A stretch of DNA of 64,000 nucleotides from Lasiosphaeria ovina (taxonomy: Eukaryota > Ascomycota > Sordariomycetes > Sordariales > Lasiosphaeriaceae): the NCBI GenBank assembly GCA_033439765.1, contig JAULSN010000013.1:496001-560000 (forward strand), in the 5' to 3' direction. Shown one piece after another: positions 20,241 to 30,887 of the stretch (the first letter of the stretch is position 1; every line of letters starts with the position of its first letter). A program made the position numbers and the translations under genes. The notes under the pieces are model-generated. The model saw nothing but the letters and a program-made list of their open reading frames with translations, searched no databases and was not told the DNA's origin.

Positions 20241-20510
20241 TTATTCCTTCTCTTCTTCCACTTTTTTACTTGTCTCGATCCTTCGCACTAGGTCCCTTTC
20301 AATCTCATCATACTGCTTAGTATCCGCCTGAGACGCCAGCTCTTGTGATTGGAGCGCCTCCCGCACCTACCGGTATAGAGAGCCCTTCTCAAAGGGGGGC
20401 ATCATCAAGTGCCGAGGATCGCGGGGCTTGTCGAATACCCAGATACGCCAATGGTCGGCCCTTCGCGGTAGGTGGTAGCGCAGGGCACGACGTCTCGCAA
20501 GGGCCCTGTT
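20241..20510 (-). pseudogene. C-terminal remnant of an unknown (probably transposon) gene
   Basis: A minus-strand frame ends at TAA 20243-20241 and reads a basic, charged C-terminus (QYDEIERDLVRRIETSKK). Upstream in the same frame comes RRADHWRIWVFDKPRDP and EKGSLYR, then a TAG at 20369-20367 before VREAL. TGG would restore a Trp, as in the other relics nearby. The family is not recognised. Confidence 0.4.
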
Positions 20511-20978
20511 TGATAATACCTAGGGTATGGTTTCCCCCATCCATTTTGCCCTTAAATGAAGTCTGGCTCGCTCAGAGGAAGCCGAAACTAGCAGTATCAA
20601 GGCGCCGAAACCTGAAATGTGGAAAAGACGCACGGTTCCTCCAATCGACAGAATTTCTTACAGCACGTATTCATCTCCCCTTTTGAGACTGGATAAACTC
20701 TCCCTTTCTGGAAAAGACTAATAATATTAAAATTTACCCTAACATCAAGCCTGTGTTATCCTTTAATGTATGTGAAGAACTCGTTAAATACCTACTTTAA
20801 ATTTTGAACCCATTACCTACTATTATTTTCGCAACGATTCTCCTCCAAACTATTCTCGAGCTGACTGGGAATCTCCTCCTAAGTGGAGTCGGACAAGGCG
20901 AGATCCACCTCCGGACCGAACTCAAACACGTCGTGACTCTCCCGCCAAGTTGAGTCGAATACGCCGCGATTCTCACCT
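20511..20978. other. Intergenic, AT-rich
   Basis: No gene is seen. AT-rich around 20.70-20.83 kb. Probably contains the 3' end of the trypsin-like gene. Confidence 0.4.
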
Positions 20979-22490
20979 TCAAGTAGAGTCGAATAAACCG
21001 ACGTGACTCCCCAGAAGTTGCAGGGGATGTGAGGGTCTTTCGATCTCTGGGACAGCAATTGTTTCGTCCCTCTGCCCGGGATCTACGTTGTCGAGGCCGA
21101 CAGCGGCCCGAGAGTCGAGCTGCTGGCAAATGTCTCCCAGGATATGACCCATGCGCAGGAGGTAGACCTCGTGAAGGGCCGGGCAAGACCCGATGACCAT
21201 GCCTATGAACTCGCCGTCGTCGACCTTCATGGCCCACGCACCAGAGTCTCCCGGCTGGACCATGTCCCACATGGTGGCAACCAAGACGGGCTGCGGCCAG
21301 CTGGTTGTGGGGATTCCAAACACGCCGCTGGCCTCTAGCATTCCAAACTTTAGGTCTGACGACGTCTTAATGACAATCTGCGTTGGCGGAAGGCCCGCCC
21401 ACGACTCCATGAATTTCTTGTTTTGCGCCGGATGCTGCAGCTTCTTCAGCGCCCAGTCGAAGCGTGCATCGGGCGTCGCCAACACGCCGAGGTCGAACCG
21501 CGGCTGGTCGAGAAGGCTTTGGACTGCTCCAGCTTCGGACACCATGCGGCTCAAATCAGAGCGCTCGTTCTGAGACGTTTCTTGCTGGCCTTGATCAACA
21601 CCCACGCCAGGTGGCTGTTCGGCGACCTGGGTCTGGGTCGATTCCTCGGGTGCTGCATCATCGTCATCGTCTCGGGTGTCGGATGCATATTGCACGTCGT
21701 CAAACAATTCAATGCCGGAGTCTTCAACTCCTTCGTCCTCGTCTGACTCTGCGACGGGCTTGAAGGCGTGCAGGACGGTCATGCCGAGAGATTGGCCATC
21801 TATTATGACCACGCCGCCGATGGTGGCCTTGCTGACGACCACGCCGTCGAGCACAATCTCGATTCTCACGCCGTTGATGTCTCCGCCCACTGGAACCCGG
21901 ACCTCGAAGTCGTTGAGTCGCGCGATGGACCACGCAGGAGGCACAGCGCCGCCGGTATTGCCAGAGGTTGTCGCAGGCATCATGTCGAGCTCGGCCCTGT
22001 AGGCTAGCCCGCAGCACCTGAACCTGCACGCCCTCAAAAGGCTGCTCTGGACGATGACCTTACCGATACCCTCGCGGAGCCACTTGGCAGCGGAGATCAC
22101 GGCGATGTGGGGCGTTGCGCGGTCCGTGTCGGGTCCGACGAGGAAGCAGCGCAGCATCCACGGGGGGTTCGCCGACTGGGTGGGCCGCTGGGCTTGCAGG
22201 CGCTCCCGCTTGGCTTTGATCAGGTCTCCCAGGGAGCCCTCGAGGCTGGTCCAGATGTGCTCCACGACGCCCGTCACTCTCCACCCGATGAGCTTCAGCC
22301 CGGGAGCGTAGTCGCTCCTGAAGGCCTCGGCGCCGAAGGAATCGGCATATTTGGGGTCCGTTCTGGCAAATTGCTGGAGCACCGCCCGCGAGGCTGGCAG
22401 GCCGTCATCAGCGCTCAGCTTGACGGCCGGGGCCGGCGTTGATGCCGAAAAAAATGCTGGTGGGGGTTGTGCAGCAGCGGCGGCGGACAT
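20979..22490 (-). CDS. Trypsin-like serine protease-domain protein
   Basis: A single exon of 503 residues. After an Ala/Pro-rich start and an alpha/beta N-terminal region (residues 60-200), a chymotrypsin-like domain appears. TIGGVVIIDGQSLGMTVLHAF holds the candidate catalytic His241, FDWAL the Asp345, and QPGDSGAW the Ser416. An acidic insert (DDDDDAAPEES) separates the His and Asp strands. No signal peptide is seen, so it is likely intracellular. Such domains occur in fungi as NLR effectors or as stand-alone proteins in allorecognition clusters. The next gene upstream diverges from it. The GDSG and TVxH motifs make the fold likely; activity and target are unknown. Confidence 0.78.
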   Translation of the reverse strand: MSAAAAAQPPPAFFSASTPAPAVKLSADDGLPASRAVLQQFARTDPKYADSFGAEAFRSDYAPGLKLIGWRVTGVVEHIWTSLEGSLGDLIKAKRERLQAQRPTQSANPPWMLRCFLVGPDTDRATPHIAVISAAKWLREGIGKVIVQSSLLRACRFRCCGLAYRAELDMMPATTSGNTGGAVPPAWSIARLNDFEVRVPVGGDINGVRIEIVLDGVVVSKATIGGVVIIDGQSLGMTVLHAFKPVAESDEDEGVEDSGIELFDDVQYASDTRDDDDDAAPEESTQTQVAEQPPGVGVDQGQQETSQNERSDLSRMVSEAGAVQSLLDQPRFDLGVLATPDARFDWALKKLQHPAQNKKFMESWAGLPPTQIVIKTSSDLKFGMLEASGVFGIPTTSWPQPVLVATMWDMVQPGDSGAWAMKVDDGEFIGMVIGSCPALHEVYLLRMGHILGDICQQLDSRAAVGLDNVDPGQRDETIAVPEIERPSHPLQLLGSHVGLFDST

Positions 22491-22911
22491 GGTCTGAATT
22501 GGGGCCGGATGGATAATTATCGTGGGATCATTGTGATTTGTCGCCTGCTTTTTAATTATGCTGTTTTTTTTCGAAGAGTGGATGGACAGAGAGGATAATA
22601 CCTAGTGGGAGAGTTGAGACCGCTCAACCTAGAAAGACTGCTCAACCTGGAAGACTGCTCAACCTGGAAGACTGCCCGGGGCTGGCGCTTGCCCTTCAGC
22701 TCCTTGCTTTCTCCCAAATGGGCAATTGGAATTTGGGGCCGCGGCACAGCCACCACCACAGCCAGAACTGAAACCTGGCAGACAAGGTCTCTTGGCAGGG
22801 TATGCCGCTATCTCGGACCAGACAGACCTCGAGATACCTAGGTAAGGTAATTACTACCAGGATCCGGCAATAAACTACCTACTCGTCGTCTTCAAAGAAT
22901 TACCTCAAATT
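22491..22911. promoter_or_regulatory. Divergent promoter region with a 17-bp tandem repeat
   Basis: A 421-bp space between two opposed start codons. It holds poly-T near 22565 and the tandem repeat listed separately. Confidence 0.45.
22618..22673. repeat. Short tandem repeat, 17-bp unit
   Basis: Two exact copies of actgctcaacctggaag (22637-22653 and 22654-22670) follow one diverged copy (gctcaacctagaaag). Confidence 0.75.
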
Positions 22912-24079
22912 ATGGCTTCAGCCGTTAGAACCACGGTGCTCCTTCATGCCCCCATGTTCAGCAACACGCCAATACCTCGGGCTCTAAGGGCCCTTCTTCT
23001 CGATCGGCTATGGCCTCTCTCCGGGCAGCAAGCCACTGGGCAAGACGCGGACCACTTCGAGGCATACTTTGCCCATTTTGAACAGGAACGCAGCCCAGCA
23101 GTGCTCAACCACCACGCAATTCAGACCTTTGCAGACTTCCTGACCATGCTGGAAATCATCTGCGGCAACCCCACGGCCAGCCTGACCGCCATCCGCTCCC
23201 TCGTCGCCGCGGTCAACCCGGGCCTCTGTTCCGACCAGCCCAAGCTCTCTGCGTCGATAGAACTAGTAGTCCGGCTCTGGCTCCTCGTCAGCGTCAGGAT
23301 CACCATGCCCGCACGGCAGCACACATATCTCCTCGAAGTCAGCCTGCCGTGGCCCGACAACCTGAGTCTGGCCGACGTGCTCCAGCGGCACCTCTCGCAA
23401 CCGCCGCCGCCAGCGGCCTCCCAGGTCTCCACTGCCGAGCGCTTCTCCGACCACCTCAACGTGGTCGACATGAGGAAGATTACCGGCGTCCGCGTGCTGT
23501 GGACCGCGAACCTGGGCGAGCATCTCGTCTCCCAGGACTCGTGCGCCTACCTTTTCCATCACGTTGCCGCGCTGAAGCGCATCAGAGACTCGGTGTCGTG
23601 GTAAGACGACCGACTCACATGGCTGTGCCCAGTTAAAACACTAGGCTCGCCAACCTTTGAAATGAACTGACAAGCTGTGTCTCTGGCGCAGCAACGCGTT
23701 CCTCCCGCCGGCCTTCGTCGACGAGACGCTAGCCACAATCAACCTGCTGGTCCCGCTCGAGGACGGGCGGTGCAACGCCTGGCTCGGCGGCGAGATTGCC
23801 AGGCTCAGCCTCGACGACCAGCTCGTCTACCGCAAGGCGGCAAACCGCAGCAAGCGCGGCTTTGTCTTCTGGCAGGACCGGCTGCTGGCGTTTTCCGACG
23901 CGTTCGACCGCGCGCGCCCGTCGGGACTGGCGCAGTGGTGGCACGACCGGAGGGACATGGGCCGCTGGTGGAACTACTGGCTTGTGGTCGCCGGCCTGGG
24001 CTTGACCGTCCTATTTGGACTTGTGCAGTCGGTCACGGGCATTCTCCAGGTCATTGGGGTTGGTGGAGGAGGGAGCTGA
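22912..24079 (+). CDS. Tail-anchored fungal protein of unknown function, divergent partner of the trypsin-like gene
   Basis: Two exons, 22912-23600 and 23692-24079 (91-bp intron, GTAAGA donor, CTGAC branch), giving 358 residues. The N-terminal 230 residues are mostly helical and have no enzyme motif. The C-terminus reads FWQDRLLAF, LAQWWHDRRDMGRWWNYW, then one membrane segment (about residues 328-350) and a Gly-rich end. A tail with QWWHDRR before a single TM is a recurrent feature of a large uncharacterised fungal family, from memory. A tail anchor facing the cytosol suggests a membrane-docked partner. Head-to-head placement with the trypsin-like gene hints at joint function; this is inference. 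Confidence 0.8.
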
Positions 24080-26237
24080 CCTTGATCGAGTGCTGAGCCG
24101 GGGTAACAACGCACACTAGTTATGTTTTCCCCCTGAATAGCTGCCAACCTGAGGACCTAAGCAAACAAGCAAGACTCAATGTCCCCGCCCTTCACCCTTA
24201 ATCCATCTTGTGTTGTTAATTCGTAGCCGGAGGGTGACGCGGTGAGTGAGCCAGTCAGATTTACTTATCTTTGTAGAGAGACAACAACAGCACATCTGAC
24301 TGCTAATTACTGTAATAAGCCAGGTGACGGTGACGAGGCTTTCAGCCTTCTCTGCAGCAAGATTTGCAGGAAGATCAATGCCGAGGGCACCACGAGATTC
24401 TCGACAAGCCCCGGGCTGACATGTCCAGTAAGTCTGGCGGTAGGGCTAGGGGGCATGAGCATCTTGTTAATGCGATGAGACGATTCCGAGCAATGCCAGG
24501 GTGAACGAGTTTGTTGAGAGGGTCAGGACTCCGACTTTGGTCGTCGGCGGCAACAAGAAAAAGAGCAAGAAGACGACGAGGAATAACAACGAGACCATTA
24601 TGGAGGTGGTTTGGCGTGCCCGCCTCTCCGAACCTATGCTAAAACTGGTTTAATCTTTTTACCACTTTCTTACATCTTCCATGCAGGCTACCAGTCTGAG
24701 TCCCTGTACTATAGAGACAATTTAATGAAAACTTCTAAACACAATACTATTTCCTAACACATGTGAATGACTAACTATCTTGGTTGAAATTGGACTCATA
24801 ACGCCCATATAACCTTCGTAACGGCTAGCTGCTCCAGGACTTAACAAAGCGGTATGGCTAGGCTCACGGCATGGTCCGTCTCAACCTCCAAAGAGAGAAG
24901 GAAACCACAGCCACACATAATCAACCAGGCAAGGGGTGGTGCAAAGCCGACCGGTCCAGTCCACAGCTCATACAACAACGTGTTCTCCACGGCTACAATA
25001 GCGCTCTGGTAGCATTGGATGTTGAAGCGGCGAAAAGAGACCACAACATAACAAAAACAGCAACAAAATGACACCAAGACGAGCCTTACAGAGTGCTGAT
25101 ACAGGGATACATGGTCGGGCAGTAAGACGAAACAAAGAAAGGCAAATGCCTGTGTTTACCTTGAATGTGTGCGTGGTGGTGGGTATAAGCCATTTCACTT
25201 TTTGTGATAAATCTAACTGTGGAAGTCCCTCCATGAGCACAGCCTCCTTGAGCAGACGCATCATTGCATGACAAAGAAATGGGCACTACTGCGTAAATTA
25301 GTCTATGGACATCAATTCATGGTAAAAAGCCGTGATTTCCAAAGAAAGGCTAGAAAGAGAAGGTAAGGAGCGCTGTCGACCTCTGATCAGAGGGCGGGCG
25401 AGCCACCCACCTTAAATGAAGTGTGCAGGCCTAGAGAAAAGGAAACGAAAACGTGCCAGATTACACTGGGCAAGGGTGAAAATAAACCTATTTTCATCCC
25501 GGCCGCCGAACCCCTGATCAATGTGCATATGGGTGGTAACTGGAATCAAATTGCTAGTAAAACCCGTATTCTACAGATCCTAATCTTTTTACCGACTAGG
25601 CATAAGATTCAAAGACATACATGATATACAGCATGAAAAGGATTGCTCCGATACTTAGCTGCGGACAACTCGCACCGCTATTATCCAATCTCCGCAGCCG
25701 GCCATTCAGCCGTGTGTATCTCTCGCGAGCACGGGACATTGATAAGACCTGTACAGATACTATACCACCTAACCATCTCTTGGTCAAGTTCCAAAGTAGG
25801 AACGGGCCTACCTTGGTGATGTGCAGCGCCTGCGACGGCGGCGGCATCGTGGGCGCGCCACCCCGCCTTCTCGTCTGGTGCGGGAAACTGTGATTTCGAG
25901 GCGGCTGGCGACTTGTATGTAGCCGCCCTCACTGACGCCCTTTTCAGCGTCCTCCCAAGTCTCAACACATCGTCTGATTCCCTGGATTTTCCGTAACAGC
26001 TTGCACTGAGACGAGGACACTCTGGCTGGGTGATGAAGTGGCTGTCAGTACTGTTGTTGCCGTCATTGCCAACTTCCGAGGGGTGGAGGAGTTGATGGGC
26101 TGTGAGAACCGTCACCATTGCATCCTTGACGGGGCATCGGAAAGTTCAGGTTGGCGGGCAGAACTACGGCCAGGACCATGCAGGAGATCCACGTCGCGGT
26201 TATAGGGATTTCGTCTAACGATATCATGCAACTCCCA
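24080..26237. other. Gene-poor stretch of 2.2 kb
   Basis: No supported gene. A Lys-rich frame near 24.50-24.65 kb (VERVRTPTLVVGGNKKKSKK) is protein-like but has no start or family. Frames at 24.8-25.9 kb overlap on both strands and are taken as chance. Confidence 0.45.
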
Positions 26238-27589
26238 TCACACGCCCGCTCCGTCGGCTGTGCTGGATATACTACCAGGTCCACGGCTCGACGATGACTT
26301 GAGCCTCTTGGCACTTCCGGTGCTAGCCAGGGGCAGCTGGCGAGATTTTGCCGCCTCAGTAGTCATCTTCCGGCTCTCTTCCAGGAGAGCGTCCAGAGAT
26401 TGTTAAATTCTGCTTAATCGCCTGCCTTTGCCCCAATCCATGATGTTACGAACGTACTTCCGGAACTCCAGATAGTGCTCAGGCTCCTGAAGCAAGAAGC
26501 TTTTGACTTTCTTCATGCAGTAGTCAAGGTCACTGTGCTTCCAAGAGATATACAGCCGTGCCTCTGTGCCGCTCATAGCAATACTAAAAGCGGCGCTACT
26601 GGTCGGCCGGATTTTGTCACTGTCGCAGCGCCTCAGCTAATCGTTGAGGCGTTCGGCGATCTTGACACAAGATGCCGACCCACCGAGGCATTAGTTCGTC
26701 GCCACCCACATGGTTCCGCCTCCAGAAAGGCCGTCGGCCTTGAATTCGATGGCGAAGAATGGATATAGTAGGTCCTGGTTGTTGGCAACCACCTCAGACC
26801 CCATGGAGATGAGTTGGACCTGCTGCTTGGGAAATGCGCTGCGATTATAGCCGTACAGCATATCGGGCACCGGGGTGCTGACCTTGAGCTTTGGATCTAC
26901 TTGGGGGACAGTGTGTTTGGACATCGGCTGTCTATCACGTCGTTGAAGGGGCTCGGTTGGGGTGGGATAAGGGAAAATGTTGGTCCGGAAATACTGCTCC
27001 ACGTCTGGCTCTCCGGCACCCTTCTCAAGCTGATGCAAAGCCTTGTCGTGTAGAATTTGATCTCGCGACGGCCCTGGGGAGTCGCGGTCCTTACTGACGT
27101 CATGAACAGGTTAGCCACGTCAGTAGGGTATTCCTCGTCGTAGTTGCGCAAGTAAATGTTGTTCGCAGGCAAGTTGAGTGACCGATATAATGCACCCTCA
27201 ACGAGACTCTTGGAAGATCGGCCTGAATCAGTGCCAATACCTGTGGCGTCCGACCGCGTGGCCGATCTGGTGTCTGAACCTGAAGAATGAGACCTTATGG
27301 AAGCCGGCGTCGGCGGCACCATGTATCCATCGGCATCCCGTCCGGAACCCATTGCAGGAGCCGAGCCCGTGAGCTTCCTCCAGATAGGTTCGTCGCCTGA
27401 AAGAATATAGCTATCCGACCGGCGGCGTCTGTGATGCTCTGGTTTGATAGACTCAAGCCACTCTGAGACTGAGGTGTGGATAGACTCGGGACCAAGTTGG
27501 ACAGGATCAATGAATGTTTTGAGAAACGAAGGGTATGGGATAGAAGACTTGGGTTTTGGGTGTTGGATAATCGCCTTCTGGGTTAGCAT
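26238..27589 (-). pseudogene. DUF7924-like fungal protein, frameshifted with three C-to-T type stops
   Basis: The frame opens at an ATG at 27589 and reads to about 27.04 kb, where homology moves to a second frame, so there is a frameshift near KFYTTRLC. The second part has TVPQVDPKLKVSTPVPDMLY and FFAIEFKADGLSGGGTMW, the core of a common fungal family that I associate with DUF7924 (nuclease-like VEFKAD motif). Stops follow at 26693-26691 (TAA in ATN-stop-CLGG), 26639-26637 (TAG) and 26405-26403 (TAA). The first two are where CAA or CAG is expected. Reading continues through LRRCDSDKIRP, ISWKHSDLDY and ALLEESRK to a TGA at 26240-26238. All parts of the gene remain in order, so inactivation is fairly recent. 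Confidence 0.78.
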
Positions 27590-28457
27590 CAGGGGTTGAT
27601 CTGTGTTGGGGAAGAAACATGGTCATACCTCGTCTTTCGGGGCCCCCCCACCAAAAGATCCGGGGTAAAACAACAATGATCAAGTCACAAGTCACACCGA
27701 GAGGAATAAACAAAAGCACCAACCACATTCCTGCTCCGGTTACACGATAGCGCCTAGGAACGCCTATTTTCGAGAAAGACCAATGCAGAGTGCAGACAGA
27801 GCGTAAGAACAGCCGCGCGGCTGAGATTGTCTCGCCTTTGCATATGCACTCTTCCGCTTATGCGGGCCCTTGAAGGGTCAGGTATAGTTGAAGTCCAATG
27901 ACTTATAAGCTTGTACGAAGTACAACCGTGAGAACAAGGTTTTCCAATCCTTGCTGTGTTGGAGCCAGATGCTCTTCACGGGAGACAATGAAACCATAGA
28001 GGTCAATACTCCTCTCTCAAGGCATTATGGCGAGGAGGGCTAGGCAGCAACATGATAGTTTGACTTGCTCCGAAGGTGGTGCGAAGATCCTTGTCTCGCA
28101 CGCTGAAGAGCCGACAAGACATTGCCGGTGGTGTCGGGAATCCAAAACGAGTGTCTGCATTAAGGGCCATCATCAATGCCAGCTTCGACGGGCCGTATCC
28201 GAGGCTGCCAAAACCATGTACCTCCACTAGTTCTGCCTAACGAGCTCAAAGCTGCTGAGTGAAGCTGTGCTGAGTGAAGCATTTATTTCGTGGCGTTGGG
28301 TAATACGAACTTCGGTGTTCAAAAGTAGATAACGGTTGCCAATACAGGAAAGACAAACTGCCGAATTGACAATGTAATTATGCTCAACGCCTGTGTAGAA
28401 AGCACCGAACTCTCCCCCTTAATGACAGAGGCCCAGGGCTGACCAAGACAAGCCAGC
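27590..28457. other. Intergenic, no gene recognised
   Basis: Short frames at 28.00-28.23 kb on both strands have no family signature. This stretch marks the border between the accessory island and the core block. Confidence 0.4.
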
Positions 28458-29834
28458 TCAAGCAACATCACTTTTAGCAACCACCGCATCCCACCACGTC
28501 TTCAGACCAACCGCCTCAGCCTCGCACCAGCCCAGCTTGCTCGGATTCTCAACCCACCAGCTGGCGCCATTCTTAGGCTTGTCGCTGACATATTTCTTGA
28601 GCGACCCGCCGTCAAACCGGTGATTCTTGATGCCAACAAGCAGCACCACACTGCCGACTGCTGGGAAAAAGCTCTCGGGCTCGAGAAAGACAGTGAGCAG
28701 GACCTGCTTGGGCGTGGAAGGGTCGACAAGGCGTGCGGTGCGCTGAGTGTACGGCGGCAGGTGCGACGGCTCGACGTCGGAGAGGGAGGCGACCACGGCC
28801 AGCACGTTGACCATCCAGTTTTGCTTGTACGGCAGGTTGGGGATGGAGCGCAGCGGCGTGAGCCGGAGTGGCTGCGTCGGGTCGTTGGCCATCCACGGCA
28901 GGGGTGGTTTGCTGCTCTGGGTTTCGTCGGGCTGCTGGGGTTTGGTGTTGGCACCAGCACCAGAGGCATCACCATCGTCTTGTGGGCGTATTTGAGGTCG
29001 GTGTCTAGTCTCGCCCGAGAACTGGGTGCGTCGTTGGGCCACCTTTTCCTCGGAAACGTCCATAGTTTCGAATGCATCGTCCGAGGAAGACATGTAGTTA
29101 ACATCTTCTTGTCCATCCTCGCTTGCAGCGTGCACATCCGGCGCAGGGTGGACGCTGTGGACTTGCGTGCCGGTAAGAACAGCAGCTTTTGCATCGCGAA
29201 TCGGCCGTACGCGAGCCGTGTTATCAGGTACACGCCTGGGCTCCGGGCCACCAAGCTGCCCGACGTTTTTCCCACTTGCGAGGCCCTTGTCATGCTTGGA
29301 TTCTGGCACGGAGTCAACAAGTCCATGCCCAACGGCCGTCCGAGGCCTAACCCCCAGCATTTCCAAATAGGCATTGTTCCAGCCGACTGTGATCATGTCT
29401 CTAACCAGCAGGTACAGCACCTTTCTCGGCTGCCCCCTCGTCTTCGACATAGCAGTCTCCGGGTCGCCAAGTTCGTCGTCTTCCACATCCTCCACCCCCC
29501 CGGCCACCTCTATCTGGCGCAGCTCGACCTTGTCGACGCGCACATAGCAGCCCTCGTAGATCTGGCCGCCGTCGACGAAGCAGTGGATCCCTGGGTGTAG
29601 GAGCGCCTGGACGCAGAGCTCGCCGTCGCCGAGGAGCACACGGATTGTACGGTATTTCCTCGAGACGGGGATACGCGACTCAGCGGACTCGACAAGAAAG
29701 ATTGAGCCAGGGATGCAGTAGCGAGTGCGCAGCATGTCTGCAATCAGAGGTTTGGGATCAATTGGCTCGTCGGGGTTCAGGGAAACGACCGTGGCCGCCG
29801 CCGAAGCGACAGGAGCTGCGTGCACCGCAGACAT
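28458..29834 (-). CDS. OB-fold, probably single-stranded nucleic-acid-binding protein
   Basis: A frame of 458 residues from the ATG at 29834 (MSAVHAAPVAS). The open frame extends upstream without another ATG, so a short 5' exon is possible. An N-terminal OB-like barrel covers about residues 20-100 (YRTIRVLLGDGELCVQALL, GCYVRVDKVELRQIEV). An acidic, Ser/Pro-rich linker follows. A second OB-like domain reads KQNWMVNVLAVVASLSDVEP and then LLTVFLEPESFFPAVGSVVL, ending in a conserved-looking WWVENPSKLGWCEAEAVGLK. The two-barrel layout resembles RPA- or telomere-type binding proteins. I cannot assign it to a named protein. Confidence 0.7.
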   Translation of the reverse strand: MSAVHAAPVASAAATVVSLNPDEPIDPKPLIADMLRTRYCIPGSIFLVESAESRIPVSRKYRTIRVLLGDGELCVQALLHPGIHCFVDGGQIYEGCYVRVDKVELRQIEVAGGVEDVEDDELGDPETAMSKTRGQPRKVLYLLVRDMITVGWNNAYLEMLGVRPRTAVGHGLVDSVPESKHDKGLASGKNVGQLGGPEPRRVPDNTARVRPIRDAKAAVLTGTQVHSVHPAPDVHAASEDGQEDVNYMSSSDDAFETMDVSEEKVAQRRTQFSGETRHRPQIRPQDDGDASGAGANTKPQQPDETQSSKPPLPWMANDPTQPLRLTPLRSIPNLPYKQNWMVNVLAVVASLSDVEPSHLPPYTQRTARLVDPSTPKQVLLTVFLEPESFFPAVGSVVLLVGIKNHRFDGGSLKKYVSDKPKNGASWWVENPSKLGWCEAEAVGLKTWWDAVVAKSDVA

Positions 29835-30887
29835 GAGCCCGTACTGGGAGCGCCCATGACCGCTCACGCAATGAATCCCTCGAGGAACTGCGGTTGGTTG
29901 GCCGTAATCCGTACTAACGTTGGACTTTTGGATGTTGCGTCGCTTGGTGGGTCCTAGGTAGTCGTCAAGTGCGGGGACGCGATTTATCACGCGTCCGTCG
30001 CGTCGAGGATGAACGTTGATCAGTCTATAACCCTAACCCGAGTGGTGAATAAGCTATTATGTACATGTACCTGCAAGACGGCCTCAGCACGGAATATGGA
30101 GGGCACCGACAGAAAGCGCATGCACAGAGTCCCGAAGAAATGGTGCTAAGGCAGGCAATTCCTTGACGTCAGACTCTGTCGGCCCGAGATTACAAGGGCT
30201 TCTTGATCCGGCTTTTCAATCGAAGGGTCCCTGTGGGGCCATTGTTCGTTGATAGCTCCGGTTGGTTCTGCATCGGCTGGCCTCGAGGAACGTCCAAGGT
30301 CAATTCATCACTCCAAAGCCGTTGACTTATTGAGTCGTCGGAAACGCGGTGTGCAATCCCAAATCTCGCCCAGGCACGGAACTCGCAGCACAAAATCTTG
30401 CTCGTAGCCCAAGGACAACAGGACTAAGACGGGTGTGAAAATCGGATCGGGCATTGGCACGTGCCGCAACTCAAAGCACAAGCAGGAACCCACTTCTCAC
30501 CGTGTCATGTGGTATGTTTTCCGTCAGGTATCGAAACTAGCTCTCTATTAAGTGTGGAGGGCCGGGTGATTAAGAAAAAGTTGCAAAGATGTGAAAGAAC
30601 TTTGGTACTAAAAGAAAATAAGGGTAAGAAGCCCGGGTCACGGAAATCGATTGCCAACAAGACATAAACACCATAGGCCAAAGGGGTATGACCTGTAATC
30701 CCATCGCATCGCATTGCGCCGTCGCCATCGCTATTTTCCTCCCCCGTCACTCGTGTCTGGCGCCTTTTTTCGGGTGTAAGAGCTTTTGAGCACCACTTCC
30801 GCCGGGATATCAAGTCCTCTCATACACGTAGCTCGCATGGGCAGGCAACTAGAGTCTGTCGAAAGCGCAGAATCAAGGGTATCGCAC
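29835..30887. other. Intergenic between the OB-fold gene and cdc10
   Basis: No gene is recognised in about 1.05 kb. It should contain the OB-fold gene promoter and the septin 3' end. Short opposing frames near 30.2-30.8 kb are taken as chance. Confidence 0.4.

Noticed and set aside
28502..29374. 290-codon minus-strand frame within the OB-fold gene
   Set aside because: Shifted frame, Ser/Arg-rich, without domain motifs.
28620..29600. 326-codon plus-strand frame opposite the OB-fold gene
   Set aside because: It is the antisense shadow of a real coding frame and has no family signature.
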